Translations under genes and position numbers: made by a program
Shown: positions 28,301-37,124 of the stretch, piece by piece
How positions within the stretch are numbered: the stretch's first letter is position 1
Layout of the letters: every line of letters begins with the position of its first letter
The notes under the pieces: generated by a model
What the model saw: only the letters and a program-made list of their open reading frames with translations
Databases searched by the model: none
What the model was told of the DNA's origin: nothing
Assembly (NCBI GenBank): GCA_001275005.1
Contig: JWZX01003132.1
Coordinates: 1-37,243 of the forward strand
From: Chrysochromulina tobinii
Taxonomy: Eukaryota; Haptophyta; Prymnesiales; Chrysochromulinaceae
Direction: 5' to 3'
Length of the DNA: 37,243 nt

Positions 28301-29894
28301 CGCGTACTATGCCGCGCACGTATACGCCCACAGCCGGCTCCGCCAGGCCGCCAATCGGCTCAAGTCGCCTGCGCTTCAGGGTGCGTTCGACAGCTGGGCA
28401 GACGTCGTCGCGGATGAGAAGCGAATGGCACAGGTGATGAACCTGATGCGCCAGCGTGCGGGCCTGCAGTCGGAGGCGGAGAAGCTCGAATCCGAGCTGG
28501 CAGCCGTGCGCGCCGAGTACGATGCCAAGCTCGCGGCGATGGAGCACGCTCACAAGAAGGCCATGGAGCGGCAGCTCGTCGAGCTCACCGGCACCGCCGA
28601 TCAGATTGCGGCTCTCAAGGACGAGCGCTCGATGGAGGAACGCATCGAGATCATCCGTAGGCAGGTGACGAGGCGCATTCTGAACGGCGGCCTCTCGCGC
28701 GGCTGGCAAGCGTGGCTTGAGATGTGGGAGGCCAAGTCGTACGCCCTCCATCGGCTGCGCGATGTGGGCAACAAGCTCCGGGCACCCGAGTGCTCCGCCG
28801 TGTTCAGCATGTGGGCCGCGGACGTGGAGCGCGCCAAGCAACTCGCGGAGCGCCAGCGGCTCGAGCGCGAGGCTAATTCCCTCGAGGCCCAACTGCGCCG
28901 TGCGAGATTTGAGACGGGCCAGCTGCAGCTCGTGCGCGTGGCGCAGGAGGACGAGCTGCGCGCCCTCAAGGCGCGGCTCGGAGTGCTCACAGACGAGGTC
29001 CTTGACCACGACTCTGGGCTTCGTCACGTGCCCGACCTCCGCCTTGACAATGAGCGGCTTCGTCAACTGCATCTCGACGCGTCAGAGGCGGCCCAGACCG
29101 CTCAACGGCTGCGCCTCGAGGCCGAGGACGATATCCAGCGAGAGCGCCTCGAGCACGAGAAGCTGCTGACGAAACTGCTCGCCGAGCAGCGAGCGGAGCT
29201 CGAGGCCGAGCTCGTCGATCTGCGCAAGCAAGTGGACGCTCGCACTGAGGAATGGTCCAAGATGGTGAGAGGGCGCCACGAGCTCGAGGCCACCATTTTG
29301 GAGCTCCGGCGCGAGCTCACGGAGCAGCAACGCTCGTATGGGGAGGCGCACCTGGCCATGCAAGCCAACATTCAGAAGCTCTCTAAGGAGCTCGTCGAGG
29401 AGAAGAAGAAGCCCCGGCCGCAGTCGCCGAAAAAGATGGAACTCCCCCCACCCCCGAAGAAGAAGGGCGGCTCGCCACTGGGCAACTTCGACCTGGACGA
29501 GGGTCCTGACGCACTGCCAATCTCAGTGCAGCTCGCCAATGCTCTCAAGAAGGGGGCGGGCAAGGTACTCGACCTCTTCCGCAGCTGGGACGAGAATGGC
29601 GACGGCGAGGTGAGTCGCGAGGAGTTCCACCTCGCGATGCCCGCGCTCGGGCTCGATGTGCCCAAGGCGGACATTGACAAGCTTTTCTCGGAATGGGACT
29701 CCGACGGCGGCGGCTGCATCGGCTATAAGGAGCTCAGCAAGATCCTGAAGGCCAAGCCAGTTGCGAAGTCAGCTGCACCTGCTGCCGCTGCGCTCATGGC
29801 CATCGGGCGCATGCAGGGGGACGTGCTCAGATCCAAAGTCGGCTTCGCAGAGAAGTTCAAGAAGGACGGCGGTGGCGCATCCGGCGTGTCGTAG
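25311..29894 (+). CDS. Large coiled-coil protein with six Trp-containing repeats and C-terminal EF-hand pair (two exons)
   Basis: Exon 1 is 25311-26118, intron 26119-26316 (GTACGC...GCGCAG, phase 1), exon 2 is 26317-29894, giving 1,461 aa. The N-terminal 150 residues are disordered. The rest is coiled coil carrying six modules of the form ER-(L/V/I)-E-L-(L/I)-RRQ...GW-x-AW-(L/S)-E-x-(Y/W), each followed by RL...(A/G)N-(R/K)-L-R-x-P...F-x-x-W. They start near residues 272, 412, 620, 763, 903 and 1043. The second half (A-x-x-L-x-x-W) recalls centrin-binding Sfi1-type repeats, but no family is assigned. Near the C-terminus (about 1354-1415) are two EF-hands, loops DENGDGEVSREE (canonical) and DSDGGGCIGYKE (Gly at position 5), joined to a PPPPKKK linker. 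Calcium binding is likely. A cytoskeletal or axonemal role is inferred from coiled coil, EF-hands and neighbours. Confidence 0.9.
26589..28966 (+). repeat. Internal duplication of about 480 bp, period 1,896 bp, in the coiled-coil gene
   Basis: Block 26589-27070 corresponds to 28485-28966 at a constant offset of 1,896 bp (632 codons). The left edge (128 bp, 26589-26716) has two mismatches and the right edge (110 bp, 26961-27070) is identical. The 244 bp between them, holding Trp repeats 2 and 6, have diverged but keep the same length. Confidence 0.93.
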
Positions 29895-30204
29895 TGAGCG
29901 TGAAGTTGTGTGAGGAGCGGACAACCGGTTCCGGTCCGGTCCCTGTGCCCCTCGTTGCACTTCGAAATGAACTGTGATGATGATCATTCCGTTCTTGATC
30001 GAGGTCTTGGTGCGAGTCCGTGTACGTGTACAGCGTACATACAGGCTGTATCATACACCACGCCGGGGCGGGGACACTGAGTCGTCACCAAAACTGTTAC
30101 TATATTATAGGTGCGTAGAAGCGAATTCCGTGACTTCACTATCGATCTCTCATACGGTAATTAACAGGGCTCTTACCGATAGCGCTCTGACTTTAAACCT
30201 GTAA
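29895..30204. other. Intergenic between the coiled-coil gene and the LTR element
   Basis: 310 bp, AT-richer towards the element. It contains alternating CGTGTACGTGTACAGCGTACAT near 30020. No gene is seen. Confidence 0.4.
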
Positions 30205-30209
30205 CAAAA
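30205..30209. repeat. Target-site duplication (CAAAA), left
   Basis: CAAAA directly precedes the left LTR and recurs directly after the right LTR at 37106-37110. A 5-bp duplication is typical of LTR-retrotransposon integration. Confidence 0.65.
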
Positions 30210-30396
30210 TATCGCGTGGACACGGGGCCCAACGCGGCGAAAGCAAATGTAAGAGGCACCATGGCTCCACTCAACCACGAAATCACAAACACCCACATCC
30301 CCACAGGGAATTCCCCACAGACTAAGTACTCCTAGGGTTGATGGCTATAACATATACAATCGTACGCATACCTAATATCGAATATGCCCCGTGACA
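30210..30396 (-). repeat. 3' LTR of the element (left copy)
   Basis: 187 bp, matching 36919-37105 except T at 30392 against A at 37101. It contains its own copy of the ATG that opens the giant frame in the other LTR (at 30304). Confidence 0.85.
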
Positions 30397-30623
30397 GCCC
30401 CTCACGGCTGCGGCGAAAGCCATGCAGCCGTACTATATGCGGGGCATGCCCCTGCGACACAAGGTTGATCGCACTGACCAACGCTCACAGCGCATAGGCC
30501 AATGTTGAAGGCACACGAACCGATACCGAGTCGGGCTAAGCCTATGCAAAGCCCCTCCTGGCCAGAAGGTAGGCTTAGGACGGGCTGTAACGGGAGCGTC
30601 GGCAGCATTAACGAGGGCAGCAA

Positions 30624-33600
30624 CTAAAGTGGCGGTGATAACGGCGATCGTGGTATTGTCTGCATCGGCGACAACAGTAGCTGATGGTGATGGCGCAGGA
30701 GCCAATGGCGATGGCGCAGCAGCCGATGACGAGAGCGCAGCAGCCAATGACGAGAGCGCAGCAGCCGATGACGAGAGCGCAGCAGCCGATGACGAGAGAG
30801 CAGCAGCCGATGACGAGAGCGCATGAGCCAAGTCGTGAGCCAAGGCCGAGGGCGCGCAAGCCGAGACGGAGGGCGCACGAGCTGAGGCCAATGGTGCAAC
30901 ACAATCCGATGGCGATGGCGTGACACCAGCGAGAGCGCACGAGCCAAGGCCAAGGGCGAACGAGCCAAGGCGAATGACGCAACAGCCAATGGCGATGGCA
31001 AAGCACCAGCGGATGGCGATTGCGCAGCAGCCAATAGCGACGGCGCGGCAGCCGTTGGCGACAGCGCAGCAGCCGATGAAGACGGCGCGGCGACAGCCGA
31101 TGTCGATGCTGGTGGCGCGGCGGCCGATGGCGATGGCAGTACGGTACCCGATGGCGACGACGGCGCGGCCACCGATGGCAACAATGCAGCCGCCGCCGAT
31201 GGCAACGACGGCGCGGTGGCCGCCGATGGCGATGGCGGCAGTTGATGGCAACGGCGCGGAGGCAGCCGACGGCGCAGCGGCAGTCGATGGCGATGGCGCG
31301 GTAGCAGCCGATGACGATGACGCGGCCGCGATGGCGACAACGCGGCGACAGCCGATGGCGGCGGCGCGAGGGCAGCCGATGGCGGCGGCGCGGAGGCAGC
31401 CGATGGTGGCGGCGCCGCGGCAGCCGATAATGATATCGCATAAGCTGGCAGCTGATGGCAATGGCACAGCACCAAGGAATGGCGATTGCGCAGCAGCCAA
31501 TGGCGCACGAACCAAGACTGACGGCGCCCGAGTCGAGGGTGATGGCGCAGCAGCCAATGACGATGGCCACGGCCAGTGACAAAGGTGCAAGCAATGGGCG
31601 TATTTGCTGCGGCGACTATGCAAGTGGTGACAGTAGCCACAGCGACGATAGTATCGGCGTCGGTGGAATCAGCGATGGCAGCATCAGTCACAGCTGCGTT
31701 AGCTGCGTTAGCGGCAGCATCGGCAACAGTGGCACTCGTGATGGCAACAGCAATGATAGCAGCAATAGGGATGGCAGCGATAGAAGCAGCGGCGATGGCA
31801 GCAGCCGACGTTGCAGCAGCCAATGACATTGCACGAGCCAAAGCCGATGGCCGCGCACAAGCCAAGGCTAATGGTGCGGCACAGGCCGTGGCTGACGCAT
31901 CAGCATCGGAAACCGCCGGGGCGGTCATGGCAGTAGCAGCGATAGCAGTTACAGCTGCAACGGTGACGGCGGCTGCGGCGGTGGCGGCATCGACAACGGT
32001 AGCTTCGACGGCGGTGGCAAGGTCAACCGTGGCGATGGCAGTGGCTACGACGACCGTATCTGTGATGTAGGCAACGATGGCAGTAAGTGCGATAGCAGAT
32101 AGGCCAAGTCCTGTCGGGGCCCCTCCTGGCCAGATGCCAGGCTGAGTTTTGGTCGAAGCCCCTCCTGGCCAGATAGCGGGTTGAGCCCATGGCAATGATG
32201 AAGCTGGGCGTAGGAATGCCAGCGGCGAGCTGCCTGATGAGTGATCGGCTGAGCCGCCGAGGCCACTGGGCGATGGAAAAACATGCACCAGGCTGCACAT
32301 GAACATCGAGCCACGTAGGCCGCCAAGCGGGGTAAGCAGGCTACGCACGAGTGCCGAGCAACCTCGGTCGCCGAATGAGTCGAGCGCAGTGGAGGCACGT
32401 AAGCTGCCAAGTGACGCCACGTGCACTGGTGCTGAGTCACCGCTGAGGCAACCTAAAGAGGCAAGCGTAGGGCCGTCACCGCCAAATAAGGCGAGCGCGG
32501 CAGAGCCGCTGAGGCTGATGAGTGAGCTGCTGAGGGTGCTAAGTAACGCCACGCGCACTAGCGCCGAGCCACCAAGTGAGGCAAGCACCGAGCCGCAAGG
32601 TCGACCAAAAGAGGCGCCGCAGGCGAGCGCGGCTGAGCCCATGAGGCATGAGGCAAGCAATGAGCCGCCGAGGCTGCTAGGGCGACCGACAGAGGCGAGC
32701 ACGAAGTCATTGCCGTCAAACAAGGCGAGTGCGGCAGAGCCGCAGAGGCTGCCAAACGAGGCGAGCGCGGCACAGCCGCTGAGGCCGCCGAGTGCGGCAG
32801 AGCCGCAGAGGCTGCCAAACGAGGCGAGCGCGGCACAGCCGCTGAGGCCGCCGAGTGACGCGTGGCTATGGCGCATCAAGCCGTCTGCCACGTAATCGGC
32901 CGTTGACCCGTAATCAGCCCTTGACCCGGACGCGTGACTACGGTGCATCAAGCCGTCTGCCACGTCATCAGCCCTCGACGCGCCATCGCTGCCAAACAAG
33001 GCGAACGCAGCAGAGCCGCAGAGGCCGCCAAGCGAGAGCGCGGCCGCGGCAGAGCCGCTGAGGCCGCCGAGTGGCGCGTGGCTATGGGGCATCAAGTCGT
33101 CCCTCGACCCGGCGGCAGAGCCACAGAGGCCGCGCTCGAGCGCGGCAACAGCAGAATCAGCCCTCGACCCGGCCCCTCCTGGACGTATCAGCATGATAAC
33201 GGCCAGACCATATGAGAGGGCAAATGGCAATGGCGGGAGCGATGAAGGCGCAGCCAAGGCAAAGACAGCCGATGCTGATGGCGCAGCCGATGCTGATGGC
33301 GCAGTCAATGCCAACGCCAAGGGCAACGGCACGGGCAACGAGAAGGGGGCCAAGGGCGCCACAGGCGATGGCGCATGAGCCGAGAACCGTAGCGCACAAG
33401 CTAATGGCGATGATGCACGAGCTGAGGGCGACGACGCATGAGCCAAATGCGGCGGCGTATCGGCTGAGGGCGACGGCGCACGAGCTGATGCTGATGGCAA
33501 AGCTGATGCCGCCAAGGTCAATGGCGCAGCCGAGGCCAAGGGCGCCAAGGAGGCCAAGGGGGGATGCGCAATCGCCGACGGCGATGCTGTAGCCCATGGC

Positions 33601-36600
33601 GATGGCGCACGAGCCGATGAGGGCGACGGTGCATGAGCCAAGGGCCATGGCACACGAGCTGGGGCTGATGGCTCGGCCAATATCGCAGCCGATGCCGACG
33701 CCGATGGCGAAGCCAACGGCGATGCTGTAGCCCATGGTGATGGCGTGCGAGCCACGGGTGATGGCACACGAGCCAAGAGCGATGGCTGAGCCGGCGCCAA
33801 GGGCGATGGCGCAGTCGATGCCAAGGTTGACAAAGCCGGTGCCAAGGCCAATGGCGCAACCGATGCCAAGGGCGATTGCGCATAAGCACATGTCGATGGC
33901 GCACAAGCCGAGACGAATGGCGTACGAGCTAACAGCGATGCCATAGCCGATGCCAAAGCCGATGCCGAGGTCGAGGGCATAGCCAAGGTGAAGGGGGATG
34001 GCGCGGAGGCCGAGGCCGAGGCGGATGTTGCGGCCAAGGTCGGCATCAACAGAGCGATGGCCGAGGACGGCAATGCACGAGTCCATGACGATGGCACACC
34101 AGCAGTTTCGTCGGCAACGTCCTCAACGGGAGCAGCGTCCGCAATGCCGTCGGCGGCGACGGCGGCGACGGAGGCAATAGCATCGGCGGCGACGGCAGTC
34201 GAGGGTGGCATCCGAGCTGGCGGTACAGCCGACGCCAAGAGCAACGGCGCGGCCAACGTCAATGGCAATGATCCAGCCCTCGAGCCATCGGTCGCTGAGC
34301 CAAGCCTCGAGCCGCCGAGGCGACTGAGCAACGAGCCGAGCTCTAAGCCGTCAAGCACTGAGCAAATTATTGAGCCGTGGGGCGCCGAGTTGTCGAGCAC
34401 TGAGCCGAGCATCGAGGCACCCATGACACTGAGCAACAGGCCAATCGTCGAGCAGTCAGGTGCGGAGCCGAGCACCGAGCTGCCGATGCCATCGAGCGCC
34501 GAGCCGAGCGCCGAGGCGCCAAGGGCATCGAGCGCCAAGTTGAACGTTGAGATATCGACGTCGTCGGGCGCCGAACCGAGGCCATCCAGCTCTGAGCCGA
34601 GCACCGAGTCCACGAGCGCGAAGCTGATCGCTGAGCACCTGCCAAGGCCATCGATTGCCGAGCAGTCGAGGCCATCGAGTGACGAGCAAAGCGTTGAGCC
34701 GCCGAGGCCATCGATCACCAAGCTGAGCATCGAGCTGTTGAGCGCTGAGCCGACAGGCGCCAAGCCGGGCATAGAATGTGAGAGCACATGCCGAGGCAAC
34801 GGTGGCACGCAAATCGGCAGGGGAAGCACATGCCGAAGCAACGAAGGCGCGCAAATTGGCGACGTTAGCGACGACGGCGGTGGCGTCTTCATCATCGGCA
34901 CAGACGGCTGCGGCGGTGATGGCTGCGTCTGCGGCGGTGGCGCATACGCCTCTATAGATGGCAGCAATAGCGCAAGTAAACCCACACACGAGGGTGGTAC
35001 AAGCGCCAAGGGTGACGGTGTAGCACGAGCTGAACGCGATGCCAAGACCGATGGCGCAGCCGATGTCACACAAGCCGAGGGCACCACTGAGGCGAAAGCC
35101 AACGGCGCAGACGAGGCCGGGGGAGGCGACGGCGCCGAGGACGAGGGGGGTGGCGCACGAGGTTGCGGCGCAGCCAACGCCAAGAGTAACAGCGCAGCCA
35201 AAGGGGCTAAGGGCGACCTCGCAGCCCACAGTGCACAAACTGATTGCGCTGCACAAGCTGGCGGCACACAAGCCGAAGTTGACGAGGCCGACGGCGCAGC
35301 CGACGCCGCAAGGGCAGAGGGCGATGCGGCAGTGGCAACGGCAGCGATGTCGGCACGACCAGCGGCTGCAAGGGCGGCAGCGCCACGGGCAGGGGCGGCG
35401 GCATTGCAAAGGCCATCGAAACACGTCTCGCCATAGAGAACAGCTAAGGCTGAGGAGGGCGGCGCATGAGCTGGTGGCGCAGCCAACGGCAACGGTGACG
35501 GTCCAGCCCGCGTCGATGGCAACGGTGCGGCCGAGGCCAAAAGCGACAACGCAGCCCGCGGCGAAGGCGTACAGGCCGACCGCGCCGCAAGGGCTGACTG
35601 CACATGAGCCGAGGCAAACAGCGCGGAGGCCAAGCCCGAGACAGATGGCGTATGAGCCGAGGCTGATGGTGCACAGGCCAAGGCTGACAGCGCAGCCGAC
35701 GGCGCACGAGCCCGCGCCGAGGCCGACGGCAGATCAGGCGGCGCACGAGCCAAAGTTGACGCGGAGGCTAACGGCATACAGCTAAAAATCGGTGACGAGG
35801 GCACTGTCTGCGGTGGCAGGAGCACAGAAGCAGGCGAACGTGGCCATGGTGGTGAACGTGGCCATGGTGGTATGAGTGATGCCGAATGTAGCACCAACAT
35901 GGGTGGCGGCAGTGGAAGCAAACGCAAAGGTGATGTAGGCGCACAAGTCGGCAACGGCAACATATGCCGAGGCGACGAAGGTGCACAATTCGGCAGTGAA
36001 AGTAATTGCCGGGGCGACGACGGCGCACAAAATGGCAGTGGAAACACATGCCGGGGCGACGAAGGCGCACAAAACGGCAGGGAAAGTGAATGCCGGGGCG
36101 ACGACGGCGCACAAAACGGCGGTGGAAACGTATGCCGGGGCGACGAGGGCGCACAAAACGGCAGGGAAAGTGAATGCCGGGGCGACGACGGCGCACAAAG
36201 CGGCGGTGGAAACACATGCCGAGGCGACGAGGGCGCACGAATCGGCAGTGAAAGGGATTGCCGGGGCGACGACGGCGCACAAAACGGCAGCGGAAACACA
36301 TGCCGAGGCGACGAGGGCGCACAAAACGGCAGTGGAAACACATGCCGAGGCGACGAGGGCGCACGAAACGGCAGCGAAAGTAAGGGCCGAGGCGACGTAG
36401 GCGCGCAAATCGGCACTGGGAGCGAACGCCGATGCGACAAGGGCGCACAAATCGGCAGCAAGGGCAAATGCCGAGGTGACAAAGATGCATCCATCGGCAG
36501 TGAAACAGCACACCGTGGCAAGGCTGCAGGCGGTGGCAAAAGTGGAGATGAAGGCTTCTGACAGAGGCGCGGCCCGGAGCGATGGCACGACGGCACGAAG

Positions 36601-37013
36601 TGCAGTTCGTGCAGTGAAAGTGCACGAGACGATGGAGGCTGGCGGTGACGCTGACGCCACGGCAAAGGTGCATTGGCCGATAAAGGTGGCATGAAGTGCG
36701 CTGCCAGGCGCGGCAGAAGCGCAGTGGCCATCGAAGGTGGCATGGGATGTACCACATTGCAAGGTTGCAGCAGACGAGCACTTGCAAAGCGCCCACCAAA
36801 GGGGTGGCCATTGCGTTGCTGCAAAACCAGGGTCAGCAAAGAGGCCAGAACGGAGGAGACGGTGGCAGAGGCGTCGATCGGCGCAGCCAAAGAGTTCGAA
36901 GGGATTCCCGGGAAGCCATATCGCGTGGACACGGGGCCCAACGCGGCGAAAGCAAATGTAAGAGGCACCATGGCTCCACTCAACCACGAAATCACAAACA
37001 CCCACATCCCCAC
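30624..37013 (-). CDS. Giant low-complexity open frame of the LTR element (2,129 codons)
   Basis: An uninterrupted minus-strand frame from an ATG inside the 5' LTR (37013) to 30624. The first 30 or so residues are LTR-encoded. The rest is Ala/Ser/Pro/Leu-rich repeat: a 14-residue unit (SSPRHVFPLPFCAP) about 14 times, then (A-S-A-P-S-P) runs, then Ala/Val/Thr and Ile/Gly/Cys runs, and finally His/Arg-rich sequence. No domain, gag-like motif or zinc knuckle is recognised. Because other frames on both strands are also open for hundreds of codons, the lack of stops may come from repeat composition alone. It could encode a structural protein, or nothing. Confidence 0.25.
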   Translation of the reverse strand: MGMWVFVISWLSGAMVPLTFAFAALGPVSTRYGFPGIPSNSLAAPIDASATVSSVLASLLTLVLQQRNGHPFGGRFASARLLQPCNVVHPMPPSMATALLPRLAAHFMPPLSANAPLPWRQRHRQPPSSRALSLHELHFVPSCHRSGPRLCQKPSSPLLPPPAALPRCAVSLPMDASLSPRHLPLLPICAPLSHRRSLPVPICAPTSPRPLLSLPFRAPSSPRHVFPLPFCAPSSPRHVFPLPFCAPSSPRQSLSLPIRAPSSPRHVFPPPLCAPSSPRHSLSLPFCAPSSPRHTFPPPFCAPSSPRHSLSLPFCAPSSPRHVFPLPFCAPSSPRQLLSLPNCAPSSPRHMLPLPTCAPTSPLRLLPLPPPMLVLHSASLIPPWPRSPPWPRSPASVLLPPQTVPSSPIFSCMPLASASTLARAPPDLPSASARARAPSAALSALACAPSASAHTPSVSGLASALFASAHVQSALAARSACTPSPRAALSLLASAAPLPSTRAGPSPLPLAAPPAHAPPSSALAVLYGETCFDGLCNAAAPARGAAALAAAGRADIAAVATAASPSALAASAAPSASSTSACVPPACAAQSVCALWAARSPLAPLAALLLLALAAPQPRAPPPSSSAPSPPPASSAPLAFASVVPSACVTSAAPSVLASRSARATPSPLALVPPSCVGLLALLLPSIEAYAPPPQTQPSPPQPSVPMMKTPPPSSLTSPICAPSLLRHVLPLPICVPPLPRHVLSHSMPGLAPVGSALNSSMLSLVIDGLGGSTLCSSLDGLDCSAIDGLGRCSAISFALVDSVLGSELDGLGSAPDDVDISTFNLALDALGASALGSALDGIGSSVLGSAPDCSTIGLLLSVMGASMLGSVLDNSAPHGSIICSVLDGLELGSLLSRLGGSRLGSATDGSRAGSLPLTLAAPLLLASAVPPARMPPSTAVAADAIASVAAVAADGIADAAPVEDVADETAGVPSSWTRALPSSAIALLMPTLAATSASASASAPSPFTLAMPSTSASALASAMASLLARTPFVSACAPSTCAYAQSPLASVAPLALAPALSTLASTAPSPLAPAQPSLLARVPSPVARTPSPWATASPLASPSASASAAILAEPSAPARVPWPLAHAPSPSSARAPSPWATASPSAIAHPPLASLAPLASAAPLTLAASALPSASARAPSPSADTPPHLAHASSPSARASSPLACALRFSAHAPSPVAPLAPFSLPVPLPLALALTAPSASAAPSASAVFALAAPSSLPPLPFALSYGLAVIMLIRPGGAGSRADSAVAALERGLCGSAAGSRDDLMPHSHAPLGGLSGSAAAALSLGGLCGSAAFALFGSDGASRADDVADGLMHRSHASGSRADYGSTADYVADGLMRHSHASLGGLSGCAALASFGSLCGSAALGGLSGCAALASFGSLCGSAALALFDGNDFVLASVGRPSSLGGSLLASCLMGSAALACGASFGRPCGSVLASLGGSALVRVALLSTLSSSLISLSGSAALALFGGDGPTLASLGCLSGDSAPVHVASLGSLRASTALDSFGDRGCSALVRSLLTPLGGLRGSMFMCSLVHVFPSPSGLGGSADHSSGSSPLAFLRPASSLPWAQPAIWPGGASTKTQPGIWPGGAPTGLGLSAIALTAIVAYITDTVVVATAIATVDLATAVEATVVDAATAAAAVTVAAVTAIAATAMTAPAVSDADASATACAAPLALACARPSALARAMSLAAATSAAAIAAASIAAIPIAAIIAVAITSATVADAAANAANAAVTDAAIADSTDADTIVAVATVTTCIVAAANTPIACTFVTGRGHRHWLLRHHPRLGRRQSWFVRHWLLRNRHSLVLCHCHQLPAYAISLSAAAAPPPSAASAPPPSAALAPPPSAVAALSPSRPRHRHRLLPRHRHRLPLRRRLPPRRCHQLPPSPSAATAPSLPSAAAALLPSVAAPSSPSGTVLPSPSAAAPPASTSAVAAPSSSAAALSPTAAAPSLLAAAQSPSAGALPSPLAVASFALARSPLALARALSLVSRHRHRIVLHHWPQLVRPPSRLARPRPWLTTWLMRSRHRLLLSRHRLLRSRHRLLRSRHWLLRSRHRLLRHRHWLLRHHHQLLLSPMQTIPRSPLSPPL
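30714..30818. repeat. 21-bp tandem repeat, five copies
   Basis: Unit GCGCAGCAGCCGATGACGAGA with one or two changes per copy, near the 3' end of the element. Confidence 0.9.
32727..32852. repeat. 63-bp tandem duplication
   Basis: 32727-32789 and 32790-32852 are near-identical. They lie in a broader field of GAG-CCG-CTG-AGG type repeats (about 32440-33150). Confidence 0.9.
33205..34010. repeat. Field of imperfect GCCGATGGCGATGGCGCA-type repeats
   Basis: Degenerate 6-, 9- and 18-bp units (GATGGC, GCCAAGGGC, GCGCACGAGCC) cover the segment. A similar field lies at 30880-31570. Confidence 0.8.
35929..36516. repeat. 42-bp tandem repeat, 14 copies
   Basis: Units start at 35929, 35971, 36013 and every 42 bp to 36475. 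The core is GGCGACGAGGGCGCACAAAA followed by CGGCAGTGGAAACACATGCCGA. The central copies are most alike and the outer ones diverge. It encodes a 14-residue unit in both directions. Confidence 0.95.
36902..36918 (-). promoter_or_regulatory. Putative primer-binding site
   Basis: TGGCTTCCCGGGAATCC abuts the 5' LTR. Its complement ends in GCCA and is preceded on the plus strand by GTTCGAAG, resembling a T-loop plus tRNA 3' end. Spacing is one or two bases off a true tRNA, so the specific primer is not identified. Confidence 0.5.
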
Positions 37014-37105
37014 AGGGAATTCCCCACAGACTAAGTACTCCTAGGGTTGATGGCTATAACATATACAATCGTACGCATACCTAATATCGAATATGCCCCG
37101 AGACA
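36919..37105 (-). repeat. 5' LTR of the element (right copy)
   Basis: 187 bp. On the minus strand it carries GTATATGTTATAGCC (near 37060-37046), a possible TATA-type promoter, and the ATG at 37013 that opens the internal frame. Confidence 0.85.
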
Positions 37106-37110
37106 CAAAA
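37106..37110. repeat. Target-site duplication (CAAAA), right
   Basis: Matches 30205-30209 exactly, directly outside the right LTR. Confidence 0.65.
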
Positions 37111-37124
37111 GGAGACATCCCGAG

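Larger units (their letters stand above)
30210..37105 (-). mobile_element. Non-autonomous LTR retrotransposon (LARD-like), 6.9 kb
   Basis: Two 187-bp direct repeats with one mismatch (30210-30396 and 36919-37105) bound 6.5 kb and are flanked by the 5-bp duplication CAAAA. On the minus strand the LTR begins TGTCTCGGGG and ends GCGATA (TG...TA rather than TG...CA). Immediately after the 5' LTR is TGGCTTCCCGGGAATCC (36918 down to 36902), in the position and with the TGG start of a tRNA primer-binding site. A short purine run (GAGGGGC) precedes the 3' LTR. No reverse transcriptase, RNase H, integrase, protease or CCHC knuckle is recognisable in any frame. The interior consists of tandem repeats and one giant open frame. 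One LTR mismatch implies recent insertion. It probably depends on a related autonomous element elsewhere. Confidence 0.75.

Noticed and set aside
26912-29072. Long minus-strand frames opposite the coiled-coil gene
   Set aside because: Leu/Arg/Ser-rich mirrors of heptad-repeat codons; common opposite GC-rich coiled-coil genes.
35929-36516. CRISPR-like array
   Set aside because: The units are contiguous 42-bp tandem copies without unique spacers, in eukaryotic DNA.
30880-36800. Several 60-480-codon plus-strand frames within the LTR element
   Set aside because: They overlap one another and the minus-strand frame in the same repeats and have no recognised domains; listing them as genes is not justified.
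36885-36918. tRNA gene suggested by GTTCGAAG...GGGAAGCCA
   Set aside because: No matching 5' acceptor strand, D-arm or anticodon arm upstream; better explained as a primer-binding site next to the LTR.
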